Origin: Myxococcus landrumus
GTDB lineage: Bacteria; Myxococcota; Myxococcia; Myxococcales; Myxococcaceae
NCBI RefSeq assembly: GCF_017301635.1
Contig: NZ_CP071091.1
Location: 9,788,501-9,852,500, forward strand
Direction: 5' to 3'
DNA length: 64,000 nt
The notes beneath the pieces are model-generated. The model worked only from the letters and a program-made list of their open reading frames with translations. It ran no database searches and had not been told where the DNA came from. Positions 42,192 to 50,519 of this stretch are shown piece by piece (within the stretch, counting starts at the first letter, position 1; each line of letters opens with the position of its first letter). Position numbers and translations under genes: made by a program.

Positions 42192-43088
42192 ATGGCTCAA
42201 TCGTCGCTGAAGGGTCTCATCATCCGCACCGCGGTCGTACGCATGCCCGGCCTGGGCTACATCTATGCCGCGGACCCCAAGAAAGAGAAGCGGGGTGTCC
42301 CGCACACCATCACCTTCCGCTTCAAGGATGGTGTGTTGACCCGAGCGGAGGCCAACTACGATGCCCACTCCCTGACCCTCATCGCGAAGCCGGAGGCTGG
42401 CCTCGTTAGTATCGCGGGCAACGGGTACTACTCCGTCATCACCGCGCAGGGGTCGAAGTCCGGAGATATCTTCAGCAACAGCACCCCGGCTCCTCCCACG
42501 CCCCGGGTCTCGGGGATTCGCTCGGTCTCGAGCGTCGATGGTGAGGCGTATGCCATTGGGCTGCGAGGGATCGTCTATCGCCTGACGGGGCTCAAGACCT
42601 GGGCGCGAATCGACGAGGGGCTCCCGGAGACCTTCAATGGTCAGGCGCTCCATGGGTTCTCACCTGGGGACCTCTATGCCGTGGGCCGGGAAGGCGCCTT
42701 GTGGCAATTCGATGGCACCCAGTGGACCCGCCGCGAGCCGCCGACCTCCGAGACTCTCACCGCGGTGAAATGCGCGGGCAATGGCAGGGTCTATGTCGCG
42801 GGCCATGGAGGGGTGCTCCTGGAGGGGCGCGGTGACTCCTGGCGGGCCATTCCTCACGGAGGCACCGAGGACAACATCTGGGACCTGGAGTGGTTCCAGG
42901 ACCGCCTCTATGTCTCGACCTTGTCGGGGCTCTATCGCCTGGAGGGAGAGAGGCTCGAGGCCGTCGACTTCGGCGCGGATTCGCCGAAGTCCTGCTACCA
43001 GCTCAGCACCTGCGAGGGCGTGATGTGGTCAAGCGGGGAGGCGGACATCATGTCCTTCGACGGGACCCGGTGGACCCGGGTGGTCTGA
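42192..43088 (+). CDS. Cytosolic beta-propeller-like protein
   Basis: 298 residues from the ATG at 42192 (MAQSSLKGLIIRTAVVRMPG); the frame is open from 42153. Residues 1-90 form an unassigned beta-rich region. From about 115 the sequence has repeated YAIGLRGIVYRLTG, LYAVGREGALWQFDGTQW and VYVAGHGGVLLEGRGDSW units, each about 40 residues, that match BNR/photosystem-type propeller blades. No signal peptide. No catalytic residues seen; probably a binding protein. Confidence 0.7.
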   Translation: MAQSSLKGLIIRTAVVRMPGLGYIYAADPKKEKRGVPHTITFRFKDGVLTRAEANYDAHSLTLIAKPEAGLVSIAGNGYYSVITAQGSKSGDIFSNSTPAPPTPRVSGIRSVSSVDGEAYAIGLRGIVYRLTGLKTWARIDEGLPETFNGQALHGFSPGDLYAVGREGALWQFDGTQWTRREPPTSETLTAVKCAGNGRVYVAGHGGVLLEGRGDSWRAIPHGGTEDNIWDLEWFQDRLYVSTLSGLYRLEGERLEAVDFGADSPKSCYQLSTCEGVMWSSGEADIMSFDGTRWTRVV

Positions 43089-43242
43089 GAACGGAGGCCG
43101 ACTCCGGCCGGTGTCATCGTGGACAGCTCGGTGGCGCAGATCGTCAAGCACCCCGAACTGTACCGGCGGTACTCCGCGTTGCTGTTGCAACCTGATGCCA
43201 CCCCGGCGCAGCGACGCGCCGCAGCTGCGAAGGGGAATCCAG

Positions 43243-43497
43243 ATGGCCGCAGTCATCCTCGAAGCCCGCTGTGTCGCGCCCTTCGCCGTGGACCTGCGGT
43301 ACTGGCGCGTGGTGGTGGGCCGAAACATGGCGGGCAAGCTGCTGAACGCGGAGGTGACGCTCAGTCCGAAGGAAGTGGAGGGAGAAACCAGCGCCGGAGG
43401 AACCCGCTCCTCGACGCCGGGCGAGCGCTGGAGCATCTCCGTTTCGCAGCCGCTCCTGCTGGAGGTGGGTGACTGCGTCGTGAAGATTGGCAAGTGA
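43243..43497 (+). CDS. Small protein carrying an inverted duplicate of the neighbouring gene's 3' part
   Basis: 84 residues (MAAVILEARCVAPF...) with AAGGGG 7 bp upstream. Residues about 24-48 (VVVGRNMAGKLLNAEVTLSPKE) are nearly identical in protein and DNA to a stretch near the C-terminus of the large protein on the opposite strand. The last 35 residues do not match it. Upstream, 43119-43245 reads VDSSVAQIVKHPELYRRYSA in another frame, which also looks protein-like. The gene may be a chimera made by an inverted duplication; expression is uncertain. Confidence 0.45.
   Translation: MAAVILEARCVAPFAVDLRYWRVVVGRNMAGKLLNAEVTLSPKEVEGETSAGGTRSSTPGERWSISVSQPLLLEVGDCVVKIGK
43312..43385 (+). repeat. 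Inverted duplicate, left copy
   Basis: 74 bp that match the reverse complement of 43688-43761; the last 58 bp (43328-43385) are identical by eye. Mismatches occur only in the first 16 bp. The copy is outside the large gene and embedded in the small frame at 43243-43497. Confidence 0.85.
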
Positions 43498-43500
43498 GTC

Positions 43501-46500
43501 CTAGGGACGGGTGGGCGTCAGCGTGAAGGACACCGTGCCGCTGGCGGGAATGCGCAGCGGCATGGGGGAGAAGACCAGCCCTTGTTTGTCGTCATCGAGG
43601 GCCCGGGCCTTCGCGATGTAGAGTCCCGGCATCAGCATGTTCGTCGTGAACTTGCCGGTGTACGTGGGGTAGCGCACCTCCGAGGCGTCTCCCTCCACTT
43701 CCTTCGGACTGAGCGTCACCTCCGCGTTCAGCAGCTTGCCCGCCAGGTCTCGAACCACCACCTCCACCGAGGGGCCGCGCACCAGCGACACGTCGAAGGA
43801 CGTCTGGTTCGGGCCCAGTCTCAATCGCAAGGGGAGGTGGTACGGCCGTGCAATCACCTCCATCACGAGCGGCACCGACGGGAGGTGCTTCAGCACGAGC
43901 GTCCCGTCCTCTTCCGGCTCCATGGGGAGGTGGCCCATGCGGGTTCCCGCGCCTCGGCCATCCTCTGGCTCAATCATGACCAGGATGGGAATGGTGCCGA
44001 TCTCCTCCCCCGCGGGGCCCTGGACACGCCCCATGTAGGGCTTCCCCGTCACGGGGTCCCTCAGGACGCCGCGCACTGTCCTGCCCGCCAACATGGTGAG
44101 CGTCCCGAAGTCCTGGTCGCCCTCGCCACGCGGGGCCAGCTCCCGGACCAGGGGCACGAACTCCTGGTGCTCGATGACCAGCCGCTCATGGTCGAACTCA
44201 TCCCTTGCCACGTCGAAGCTCCCGTCCTTCGCGGTGGCGCCACGCCTGCCCACCTGCGCCTGCGGCAGCGGGGCTCCATCCTCCTGGACGAGCCGCCCGC
44301 GCACGCGAGGCTCGCGCGTCATCACCAGCCGGAGCTCGGGGGCATCGCGGGCGACCCGATAGGACTTCCCGACCAGGGTCCCTCCCCGGGAGCGCGCGGG
44401 GTCCAGGCGGTAGCGCTCCGAGGCCACGGCCAGTCCGTACCGGGGCTCGGACAAGTCCCGCAGGACGAAGCGGCCCTCGGCGTTGGAGGGGACACCTTGC
44501 GGGCTGTAGGTCGCGTCGAAGGATTCACCGTCCGGGGAGCCCTCGATGATGGCCTTGGCGAGCACCCTCACGTCGGAGAGCGGGCGCCCCTCGGTGTCCA
44601 CGACCAGGCCGTGCAGTGAGCGTCCCGCTTCCAGGCGCAGGACAACGGTCTCGGAGGCTTCGCCCTCGCGCACCTCCACGCTCTGGGTGAGCTCCCGCTG
44701 GGTGGCATTCCCTCCGGTCCAGAGCGAGGCCGTCAGGGTGTAGCGCCCCGGCAGCAGGTCCTTGAACACGAAGCGCCCCTCCTCATCCGAGGTCTCCATC
44801 CCCCTGATGGATTCATCCCCTGCGACATGCAGGTAGACGAAGACGTTGGGCAGGGGGTTCCCCGCCGCATCCACCACCATCCCGGGCAGGGTGGGGCGCC
44901 GGTCCAGCACCAGACGCAGGCCCTGGGTTGGAATCTTCACGTCGATGGAGTCCATCGTGAAGTCCGCCGACTCGGCGTCAATCCAACCCTCTCCCTCCCG
45001 GTCGATGTCCACCGAGAACCGCCCCGACTCATCCGTGAGGGTGGCTTCGCCATGCAGGTAGGACGGGTTCTCGGCGTCCCCCTTGTCGACGGCGAGCAGC
45101 ACCGACACGTCCCGCAAGGGGTTGCCCTCGGGGTCCACCACGATTCCGTCCACGGTGGCCGCGCGCTTGAGCGTGAAGTCCATGGGCGAGGTGTTCTCGC
45201 CCCCTTCGTGAATCCGGGAGTCATCGAGGTAGTGGGCGGCTTCGACGGAGACTTCGCGCCGCAGAGGTGTCCCGTGTGCCATCGGATGGGCCTTGTGGAA
45301 GGCCTCCAGGTCCACGAAGGCCATGGGCTCGAGAGGCCCCAGTCGATAGCGCCCCGCCGAGTCCGTGACGGTCGAGAGCTGTGGGGACACCGCGGCCCCC
45401 AGGCGAAGGGCCTTCACCTGGGCCCCGGCGATGGACCGGCCCTCCTCGTCCCGCACGGTGCCTTCCAGGTGGATTCCCGGCTTGAGCTCCAGGACCAGGT
45501 CGTCACCAGGAGGGGTGTGGATGCGGCCGAAGTCTCCTCGCGACGGGTTCTCCGCGAAGAGCCAGCCGGACTCCGCCTTCGGCACCGTGAAGGTGAAGCG
45601 TCCCTGGGAGTCGGTGAGGGTCGCGGCCCGGGTATCGGCGTTGTCCCGTTCCAGCTCGACCTGGATGCCCGCCACGGGAGTGCCGCGGGGGGACACGACG
45701 CGTCCCGCGAAGCGTGTGGGGTTCCCGAGCCGCACGCGCTCTCGCAGCAGTCCCCCGTGCCAGAAGAACTGGCTGCCCCAACCCTCCGCCATCACCACGG
45801 CGGCGTAGTCGACCTCGGGGAGCGGGCCGAAGGAGTACCGGCCCTCGGCATCCGTCGTCGTCTCGAAGAAGAGCAGTCGTGAGTGGCCCAGCAGGAAGAC
45901 TCGCGCGTTGGCGATGGGCTGCTCATCCGTGAGGCTCACGACCTGGCCTCGGAACGTGCTGCCCGCTTCGAGCGGGAGTGACACGTCGGGTGCTCCCGTC
46001 TTGACCTCGGGCAGGACGGCCGCGCCCGTATCGCCGAGCGCCCACAGCATCACCTGGCCTTCCGCGAGCCCTTCCAGGGTGAAGACGCCATCCTTGCCAG
46101 TGATGGCCTCCGCGAGGGGGCGCGCCGCCCGCGCGTAGACCTCTACCTGCTCGCGCAGCTCCTCGGGGTCCAGTGCCCAGCAGGGCGGCTCACCCTGTGA
46201 TGCGACGGACTGGCCAGGCGCCGTCGACTCGCGCTCGATGCAGGGCAGCACCTCCGCCAGCACTCGCTCGGAGATGCGTCGGGAGGCGAAGACGCGTGTG
46301 CCGGGGACGGGACTCTTGTCTTCGAGCACCGTGCCGGTGATGCGTGCGTCTCCCGTCGGCGCGGGCGCGGCCCAGACCGGTGGGGCCCTCTGGGACTGCA
46401 CGGCGGCCACGGGGGGCTCGGTGTCCACCTGTGGCTTCGAAGCCACCGTCCACGTGAGGCCGGCCCCGAGCACCAGGACCAGGGCACCGACCAGACCCAT

Positions 46501-46539
46501 CCACCTCCCACGCTTCGCCGTGCTCATGTCCAGGCTCAT
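43501..46539 (-). CDS. Large carboxypeptidase-regulatory-like repeat protein
   Basis: 1012 residues. A single N-terminal membrane anchor (about 14-33, MGLVGALVLVLGAGLTWTVA) is followed by eight or more carboxypeptidase-regulatory/Ig-like beta-sandwich repeats, each beginning G-x-V-x-D-x-x-G-x-P (for example GIVVDPEGNPLRDVSVLL, GMVVDAAGNPLPNVFVYL, GLVVDTEGRPLSDVRVLA). The C-terminus VEVVVRDLAGKLLNAEVT is duplicated in inverted form downstream. Expected to be a periplasmic, membrane-tethered structural or binding protein. Myxobacteria carry many such proteins of unknown function. Confidence 0.83.
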   Translation of the reverse strand: MSLDMSTAKRGRWMGLVGALVLVLGAGLTWTVASKPQVDTEPPVAAVQSQRAPPVWAAPAPTGDARITGTVLEDKSPVPGTRVFASRRISERVLAEVLPCIERESTAPGQSVASQGEPPCWALDPEELREQVEVYARAARPLAEAITGKDGVFTLEGLAEGQVMLWALGDTGAAVLPEVKTGAPDVSLPLEAGSTFRGQVVSLTDEQPIANARVFLLGHSRLLFFETTTDAEGRYSFGPLPEVDYAAVVMAEGWGSQFFWHGGLLRERVRLGNPTRFAGRVVSPRGTPVAGIQVELERDNADTRAATLTDSQGRFTFTVPKAESGWLFAENPSRGDFGRIHTPPGDDLVLELKPGIHLEGTVRDEEGRSIAGAQVKALRLGAAVSPQLSTVTDSAGRYRLGPLEPMAFVDLEAFHKAHPMAHGTPLRREVSVEAAHYLDDSRIHEGGENTSPMDFTLKRAATVDGIVVDPEGNPLRDVSVLLAVDKGDAENPSYLHGEATLTDESGRFSVDIDREGEGWIDAESADFTMDSIDVKIPTQGLRLVLDRRPTLPGMVVDAAGNPLPNVFVYLHVAGDESIRGMETSDEEGRFVFKDLLPGRYTLTASLWTGGNATQRELTQSVEVREGEASETVVLRLEAGRSLHGLVVDTEGRPLSDVRVLAKAIIEGSPDGESFDATYSPQGVPSNAEGRFVLRDLSEPRYGLAVASERYRLDPARSRGGTLVGKSYRVARDAPELRLVMTREPRVRGRLVQEDGAPLPQAQVGRRGATAKDGSFDVARDEFDHERLVIEHQEFVPLVRELAPRGEGDQDFGTLTMLAGRTVRGVLRDPVTGKPYMGRVQGPAGEEIGTIPILVMIEPEDGRGAGTRMGHLPMEPEEDGTLVLKHLPSVPLVMEVIARPYHLPLRLRLGPNQTSFDVSLVRGPSVEVVVRDLAGKLLNAEVTLSPKEVEGDASEVRYPTYTGKFTTNMLMPGLYIAKARALDDDKQGLVFSPMPLRIPASGTVSFTLTPTRP
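43688..43761 (-). repeat. Inverted duplicate, right copy within the large repeat-protein gene
   Basis: The counterpart of 43312-43385, in the opposite orientation and about 300 bp away. It encodes VVVRDLAGKLLNAEVTLSPK of the 1012-residue protein, so this is the probable source copy. Confidence 0.85.
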
Positions 46540-46667
46540 GCTCGCGATGTTCCCTCAAGCGGATGCCTGGCAGGAGAGCATGACGACTGGGTCGGCGGCC
46601 AGGGCAGGTGGAGGCCTGGCGCAGTTCACGTCGGAGCGCCGTCGGTCGGCGCCGGTCGCGGTGCCGA

Positions 46668-47927
46668 CTACGCGGCGGACATCGTCGGTTTGGTGTGGAC
46701 GGTGTTTTGAGACAGCCATTGCTCCCAGGCCTTCGCCACGCCGAGCGCCGTCCCCTCATCGACATAGCCACCGAGGCCCAGCACCCTGGCGAAGGACTTC
46801 GCCTCTTGCGCCAGCTTCTGGGTGTCCACGGCATAGGCTCCGCTGGCGGTACGTCCGGGGGTGCCGTTCGCGTCCCGTTGGATGTACTTGCTGTGCTTCG
46901 CGAACTCGTCGACCCGGTTCTGGTAGGCCCCGGTTCCGTAGTAGTCCTTCAACGTCTGGCCAATGCTCGCGCCGGGGTTGTTGGCCAGCCGCTTCGCGAT
47001 GTTGAGCCCGTCGATGTCCCCATTCCAGTCGCCGTCTCCCTCGCTCTTGATGGCCGCGGCGAGGCTGGTGCCCGCGTTGGTTCCGTCGCGGACACGGTTG
47101 ATGGCCGAGGCGACGTCACCGGTGAGGGTGACGGTGTCGAGGTTGAAGGGGTTGAGGCTGGAGGGGACCTTGTCCTTGTTCACCTGCCAGTCGATGGCGG
47201 CGGCGACGTGCCCCAGGTCCACCTGCTTCCCGTCGGGAGTCCGGCTCTCGCCGCTGTAGCCGCTCACGGCCAGGCCCGGGACGTACTTCGGGTCATGTGG
47301 AAGTCCCGCGGCGTTGATGTCCGCCTTGGAGGCCGGGCTCGAGCCGCGTCCCGCGTTCCAGGCCGGGCTGTTGTAATAGGTCTGCCGAGCCAGCGTGGCG
47401 GCCTTCTCCTTGCCGTGGACCTTCTCGAGCTCGGCGAACCGTTCGGTGAAGACCTGGAACCGGGCCTTCTCGACGGCCTGGGGTGACGCGGCGACCTGCC
47501 CGGCTTCCTCCTTCTCCAGCTGCGAGACCTTCTTCTCGCTCGACTCGACCTGCTTGCGGGCGTCGTTGACGGCCTTGTGGAGCTCGGTGAGTTGCTTCAC
47601 CTGGGCAGGGGTGGCGGTCCGGTCATTGAAGCCCCGCCGTGCCTCGGCGAGCTTGCGCTCACGGCCCTCGAGGGCGTGCTGGTCCTTGCCGAGTTGTTGT
47701 CTCGCGCCGGAGAGGTCCCGCTGGGTTCGCAATGCCGCCGCGTCGGACTTGCCTCCTTCGATGGCATTCACGCCTCGGGCGCTGGGGGCCTCGAAGGAGT
47801 CGCGATAGCGGTCCGCGCCAGGGCGGGTGGACTGCTGGGGTGCGGACTCGGGTGCGGTGGTGGTGCGCGGAGGCGGTGCCTGGACGTACTTCCGTGTGGG
47901 ACTCTCGAGACGGGTGATGGGAGCCAT
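46668..47927 (-). CDS. Coiled-coil protein with unassigned C-terminal domain
   Basis: 419 residues with no signal peptide. The N-terminal 65 residues are disordered and rich in Pro, Thr and Ser. Residues about 65-155 form a strong coiled coil (RQQLGKDQHALEGRERKLAEA, then KQVESSEKKVSQLEKEEA). The C-terminal domain (about 180-400) contains VDLGHVAAAIDWQVN, DGDWNGDIDGLNIAKRLAN and a helical end. The D-G-D-W-N-G-D-I-D stretch may bind calcium. Unknown family. Its general style (disordered N-terminus, no signal) is like that of the 1093-residue protein earlier in this window, which suggests secretion by a non-Sec route. Confidence 0.72.
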   Translation of the reverse strand: MAPITRLESPTRKYVQAPPPRTTTAPESAPQQSTRPGADRYRDSFEAPSARGVNAIEGGKSDAAALRTQRDLSGARQQLGKDQHALEGRERKLAEARRGFNDRTATPAQVKQLTELHKAVNDARKQVESSEKKVSQLEKEEAGQVAASPQAVEKARFQVFTERFAELEKVHGKEKAATLARQTYYNSPAWNAGRGSSPASKADINAAGLPHDPKYVPGLAVSGYSGESRTPDGKQVDLGHVAAAIDWQVNKDKVPSSLNPFNLDTVTLTGDVASAINRVRDGTNAGTSLAAAIKSEGDGDWNGDIDGLNIAKRLANNPGASIGQTLKDYYGTGAYQNRVDEFAKHSKYIQRDANGTPGRTASGAYAVDTQKLAQEAKSFARVLGLGGYVDEGTALGVAKAWEQWLSQNTVHTKPTMSAA

Positions 47928-48099
47928 GACGCCCTCGATGGAGAGTGCTGCGTTGCTCCCTGTATGGCTGGGGCCGTGGAATGGTTACATGCGCGCACTC
48001 ATTTGGGGCTGGGCGCTCATCTCCATGAAATCGCGGCCCTCGCGCGTGCGTAGTCGCCGCGCCACCTGGCCCTTCACTTCCGAGCCTCGAACCTCTCCG

Positions 48100-48726
48100 A
48101 TGAAAAACAAGGCACTCTGGGTTCTCTTCGCGGTCCTCTGCCTGGGGGTGGGCCTCTACCCGAGCAGCTACCTCTTCACGGACCCGAACTCGGGCTTTCG
48201 CGCCAGGAAGGGCCTGGAGCTCCTGACGAACCCCGTCTGGAACGTGGCTTTCTACACGCACCTCGCGCTGGGAGGACTGGCGCTGTTCGTGGGGTGGACG
48301 CAGTTCGTCGCGCGACTGCGGCTCCGGTTCCCGGGGGTGCATCGGTTCATCGGGAAGGTGTACGTCGGAGCAGTCCTGGTGAGCGGGCTCACGGGCCTCG
48401 GCATCGGCTTGTTCGCGACGGGAGGGCTCATCGCGGCGGCGGGCTTCGTCAGCCTGGGCGGGGTCTGGCTCTACACGACGGCGTCCGCGTATTGGCACAT
48501 CAAGAACCAGCGCATCGAAGAGCACCGGTTGATGATGGTCTACAGCTATGCCGCCTGCTTCGCGGCCGTCACCTTGAGGCTCTGGCTGCCCTTCCTGGTG
48601 CGAGGGACGGGCGACTTCATCTCGGCCTATCGAATCGTCGCCTGGCTCTGCTGGGTCCCCAACATGGGAGTGGCCTACCTCCTCACGCGCAGACAGAGCC
48701 CGTCGCGTGAGCTTGCGTCTTCGTGA
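48100..48726 (+). CDS. DUF2306-like integral membrane protein
   Basis: 208 residues with six or so predicted transmembrane helices. Landmarks: THLALGGLALFVGWTQF, PGVHRFIGKVYVGAVLVSG and IEEHRLMMVYSYAACFAAVTLRLW, which fit the DUF2306 family (conserved H-R-x-x-G and H-x-x-W/M motifs within the membrane). Histidines near the membrane surface might bind heme or a metal. ATG at 48100; upstream in-frame residues are a shadow of the spacer. Function unknown. Confidence 0.85.
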   Translation: MKNKALWVLFAVLCLGVGLYPSSYLFTDPNSGFRARKGLELLTNPVWNVAFYTHLALGGLALFVGWTQFVARLRLRFPGVHRFIGKVYVGAVLVSGLTGLGIGLFATGGLIAAAGFVSLGGVWLYTTASAYWHIKNQRIEEHRLMMVYSYAACFAAVTLRLWLPFLVRGTGDFISAYRIVAWLCWVPNMGVAYLLTRRQSPSRELASS

Positions 48727-48750
48727 CCTGGGTTGTGGGAGGGGGCGCGC

Positions 48751-49236
48751 TCATTCCTTCACTCGCGTGAAGTCCATCACCCAGTTGGTCTCCCAGCTCA
48801 GGCCATTGTCGGGCGAGAACGCCTGTTCCCAGCGGGCGGTGTCCTGGCCCAGTCGGGTCCACGTGAAGCGCACGCGGATGGGACGGCCCTCGAAGGTGTC
48901 GTTCGTTTCGAACATGCCCACGTCGCCCGAGAAGCTGCCCACCACGGCCGGGTCGATGGTGTGGCTCCGGTTGTCCACCCAGGTGATGGACCACTGCTTC
49001 GTCGCGGGGTTGTAGACGCGCAGCGCGACGCCCACGAACCCGGGCCAGAACTCGCTGCGATACGTCTCCTGGTTGCCGAGTCCACCAGGAAGAGGGCGCT
49101 CCTCGGCGGAGGACTCGAAGGAGATCCACTCCGAGCAATCCTTCAGTCGCTCCTTGAGCCGGCGGTTGTGAACCCGCCAGGTGCCCATGAGGAAGTCGAA
49201 GTCCCGCGCCCCGTCGTTCTGTCCCTGTGTCCGCAT
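48751..49236 (-). CDS. DUF1579-like protein
   Basis: 161 residues from an ATG at 49236 (MRTQGQNDGARDF); a longer start at 49281 is possible. The core FDFLMGTWRVHNRRLKERL, ALRVYNPATKQWSITWVDNR, FETNDTFEGRPIRVRFTWTR and WEQAFSPDNGLSWETNW are typical of DUF1579/lipocalin-like proteins. A small beta-barrel, probably cytosolic; possibly ligand binding. Confidence 0.75.
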   Translation of the reverse strand: MRTQGQNDGARDFDFLMGTWRVHNRRLKERLKDCSEWISFESSAEERPLPGGLGNQETYRSEFWPGFVGVALRVYNPATKQWSITWVDNRSHTIDPAVVGSFSGDVGMFETNDTFEGRPIRVRFTWTRLGQDTARWEQAFSPDNGLSWETNWVMDFTRVKE

Positions 49237-49352
49237 GCCACCCACTCCGTTCAGGCTCTCGAAGGCCCGACGTGGGCCCATTGCGCGCGCACGGTAGGGA
49301 GCAAATAGGACAATTCCCGCCCTGATTCGGACAGGCCCGTCTTCGGGTCACC

Positions 49353-50516
49353 TCACTCCTGGAATGGCCGGATGCCTCGGCTTCGCTTCACGAGGCCCGA
49401 GGCGAAGAATCCACCGCAGTCCTCCCGCCGGGTGCAGCGTTCGCAGTCCTCCGCGTAGAGGTTCTTCCAGTCGGAGATGCTCTTTCGCGCGAAGGGATGC
49501 AGTTCGCTGGGCAGGGTGCAGAGCTGGTGATTGTAGATGGAGGTCGCCAGCCCCGCGCGGCTGAGCGTCCGGACCGCGGCGGTGAGCGGGGCCTGATAGT
49601 CGAGCGGATCGACCCAGAGCAGTCCGAGGTTCGCCCGCGCAAAGCCCATCAACTCCAGCCCCATCAGCGCCACATGGTCGACGAATAACAGGTTGCGCGT
49701 GATGAACTCCGCGAGCTGGGGCAGTCGCGCGTACGTCTGTGCATGGACGACACAGCGCAGCTCCACACGCACCCGTGCGCGCTTGAGGTGGAGGATGCCC
49801 CGCAGGGTCTCGTCGAAGGCACCCAGCGCCTGCACGACATAGTCGTGCTCCTCGGGCAGGTCCGAGTAGAGCGGCACGCCGAGCATGAGGTCGGGGTGCT
49901 GCACCTTCGCCACCGCGCGAGCCAGCTCGGCGTTCGCGAAGCCTCGCCCGTTGGTCAGGATGTGGACCGCCGTTCGCGGCAGATGCTGCTTCATCCGCTC
50001 CAACAGCTCGACGAGGCGGCCCTTGAGCAGGCTCGGCTCGCCACCGGTGATTCCAACCTCGCGAGTCTCCGGCGAGATGAGCGGAAGCGCCTCCATCAGC
50101 TCATCCACGAGCCAGGAGTCCTCCTGCTTGCGAGGCGGCTGCGAACACATCAGGCAGTTGTTGTCGCAGCGCTCCGTCACCAGGAAGCTGTTCGACGGTG
50201 AGGCTCGGCGATACAGCGTCGCCAGGGCTCCTCGCTCGGGATGGATTCGGACCACATCCCCTTCCGCGAGGTAATGCAGGCTGGGCGCCAGGACGTAGAC
50301 GTCCTCCAGCCCCGGCTCCACCGGCGCTTCTTCCAACAGGAGATACCCGCGGAAGCCCGGTGGCAGCGATTCCATGGGACGCCGGACGAGGAGCACCTCC
50401 TTCTCGCGGACAGACGCCGCATCGTCCAGCCGCTCCCGGATGCGGCAGATGAACGGCTCCTTCGAGCGTTCCGAGAGAGGCTTCAGACCCGATGCCGCGA
50501 GCTCCAGGGCTGGCAT
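49353..50516 (-). CDS. hxsC: His-Xaa-Ser system radical SAM maturase HxsC
   Basis: 387 residues. The radical-SAM cluster motif is CDNNCLMC (CxxxCxxC) within the diagnostic TERCDNNCLMCSQPP, followed by EVGITGGEPSLL. The C-terminal CERCTRREDC may hold an auxiliary cluster. This matches the HxsC family of the His-Xaa-Ser peptide-modification system. It is the last gene of the long minus-strand operon and starts 3 bp after the hxsB stop. Together with HxsB it is expected to modify the repeat region of HxsA; the actual chemistry is unknown. Confidence 0.92.
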   Translation of the reverse strand: MPALELAASGLKPLSERSKEPFICRIRERLDDAASVREKEVLLVRRPMESLPPGFRGYLLLEEAPVEPGLEDVYVLAPSLHYLAEGDVVRIHPERGALATLYRRASPSNSFLVTERCDNNCLMCSQPPRKQEDSWLVDELMEALPLISPETREVGITGGEPSLLKGRLVELLERMKQHLPRTAVHILTNGRGFANAELARAVAKVQHPDLMLGVPLYSDLPEEHDYVVQALGAFDETLRGILHLKRARVRVELRCVVHAQTYARLPQLAEFITRNLLFVDHVALMGLELMGFARANLGLLWVDPLDYQAPLTAAVRTLSRAGLATSIYNHQLCTLPSELHPFARKSISDWKNLYAEDCERCTRREDCGGFFASGLVKRSRGIRPFQE

Positions 50517-50519
50517 GAC

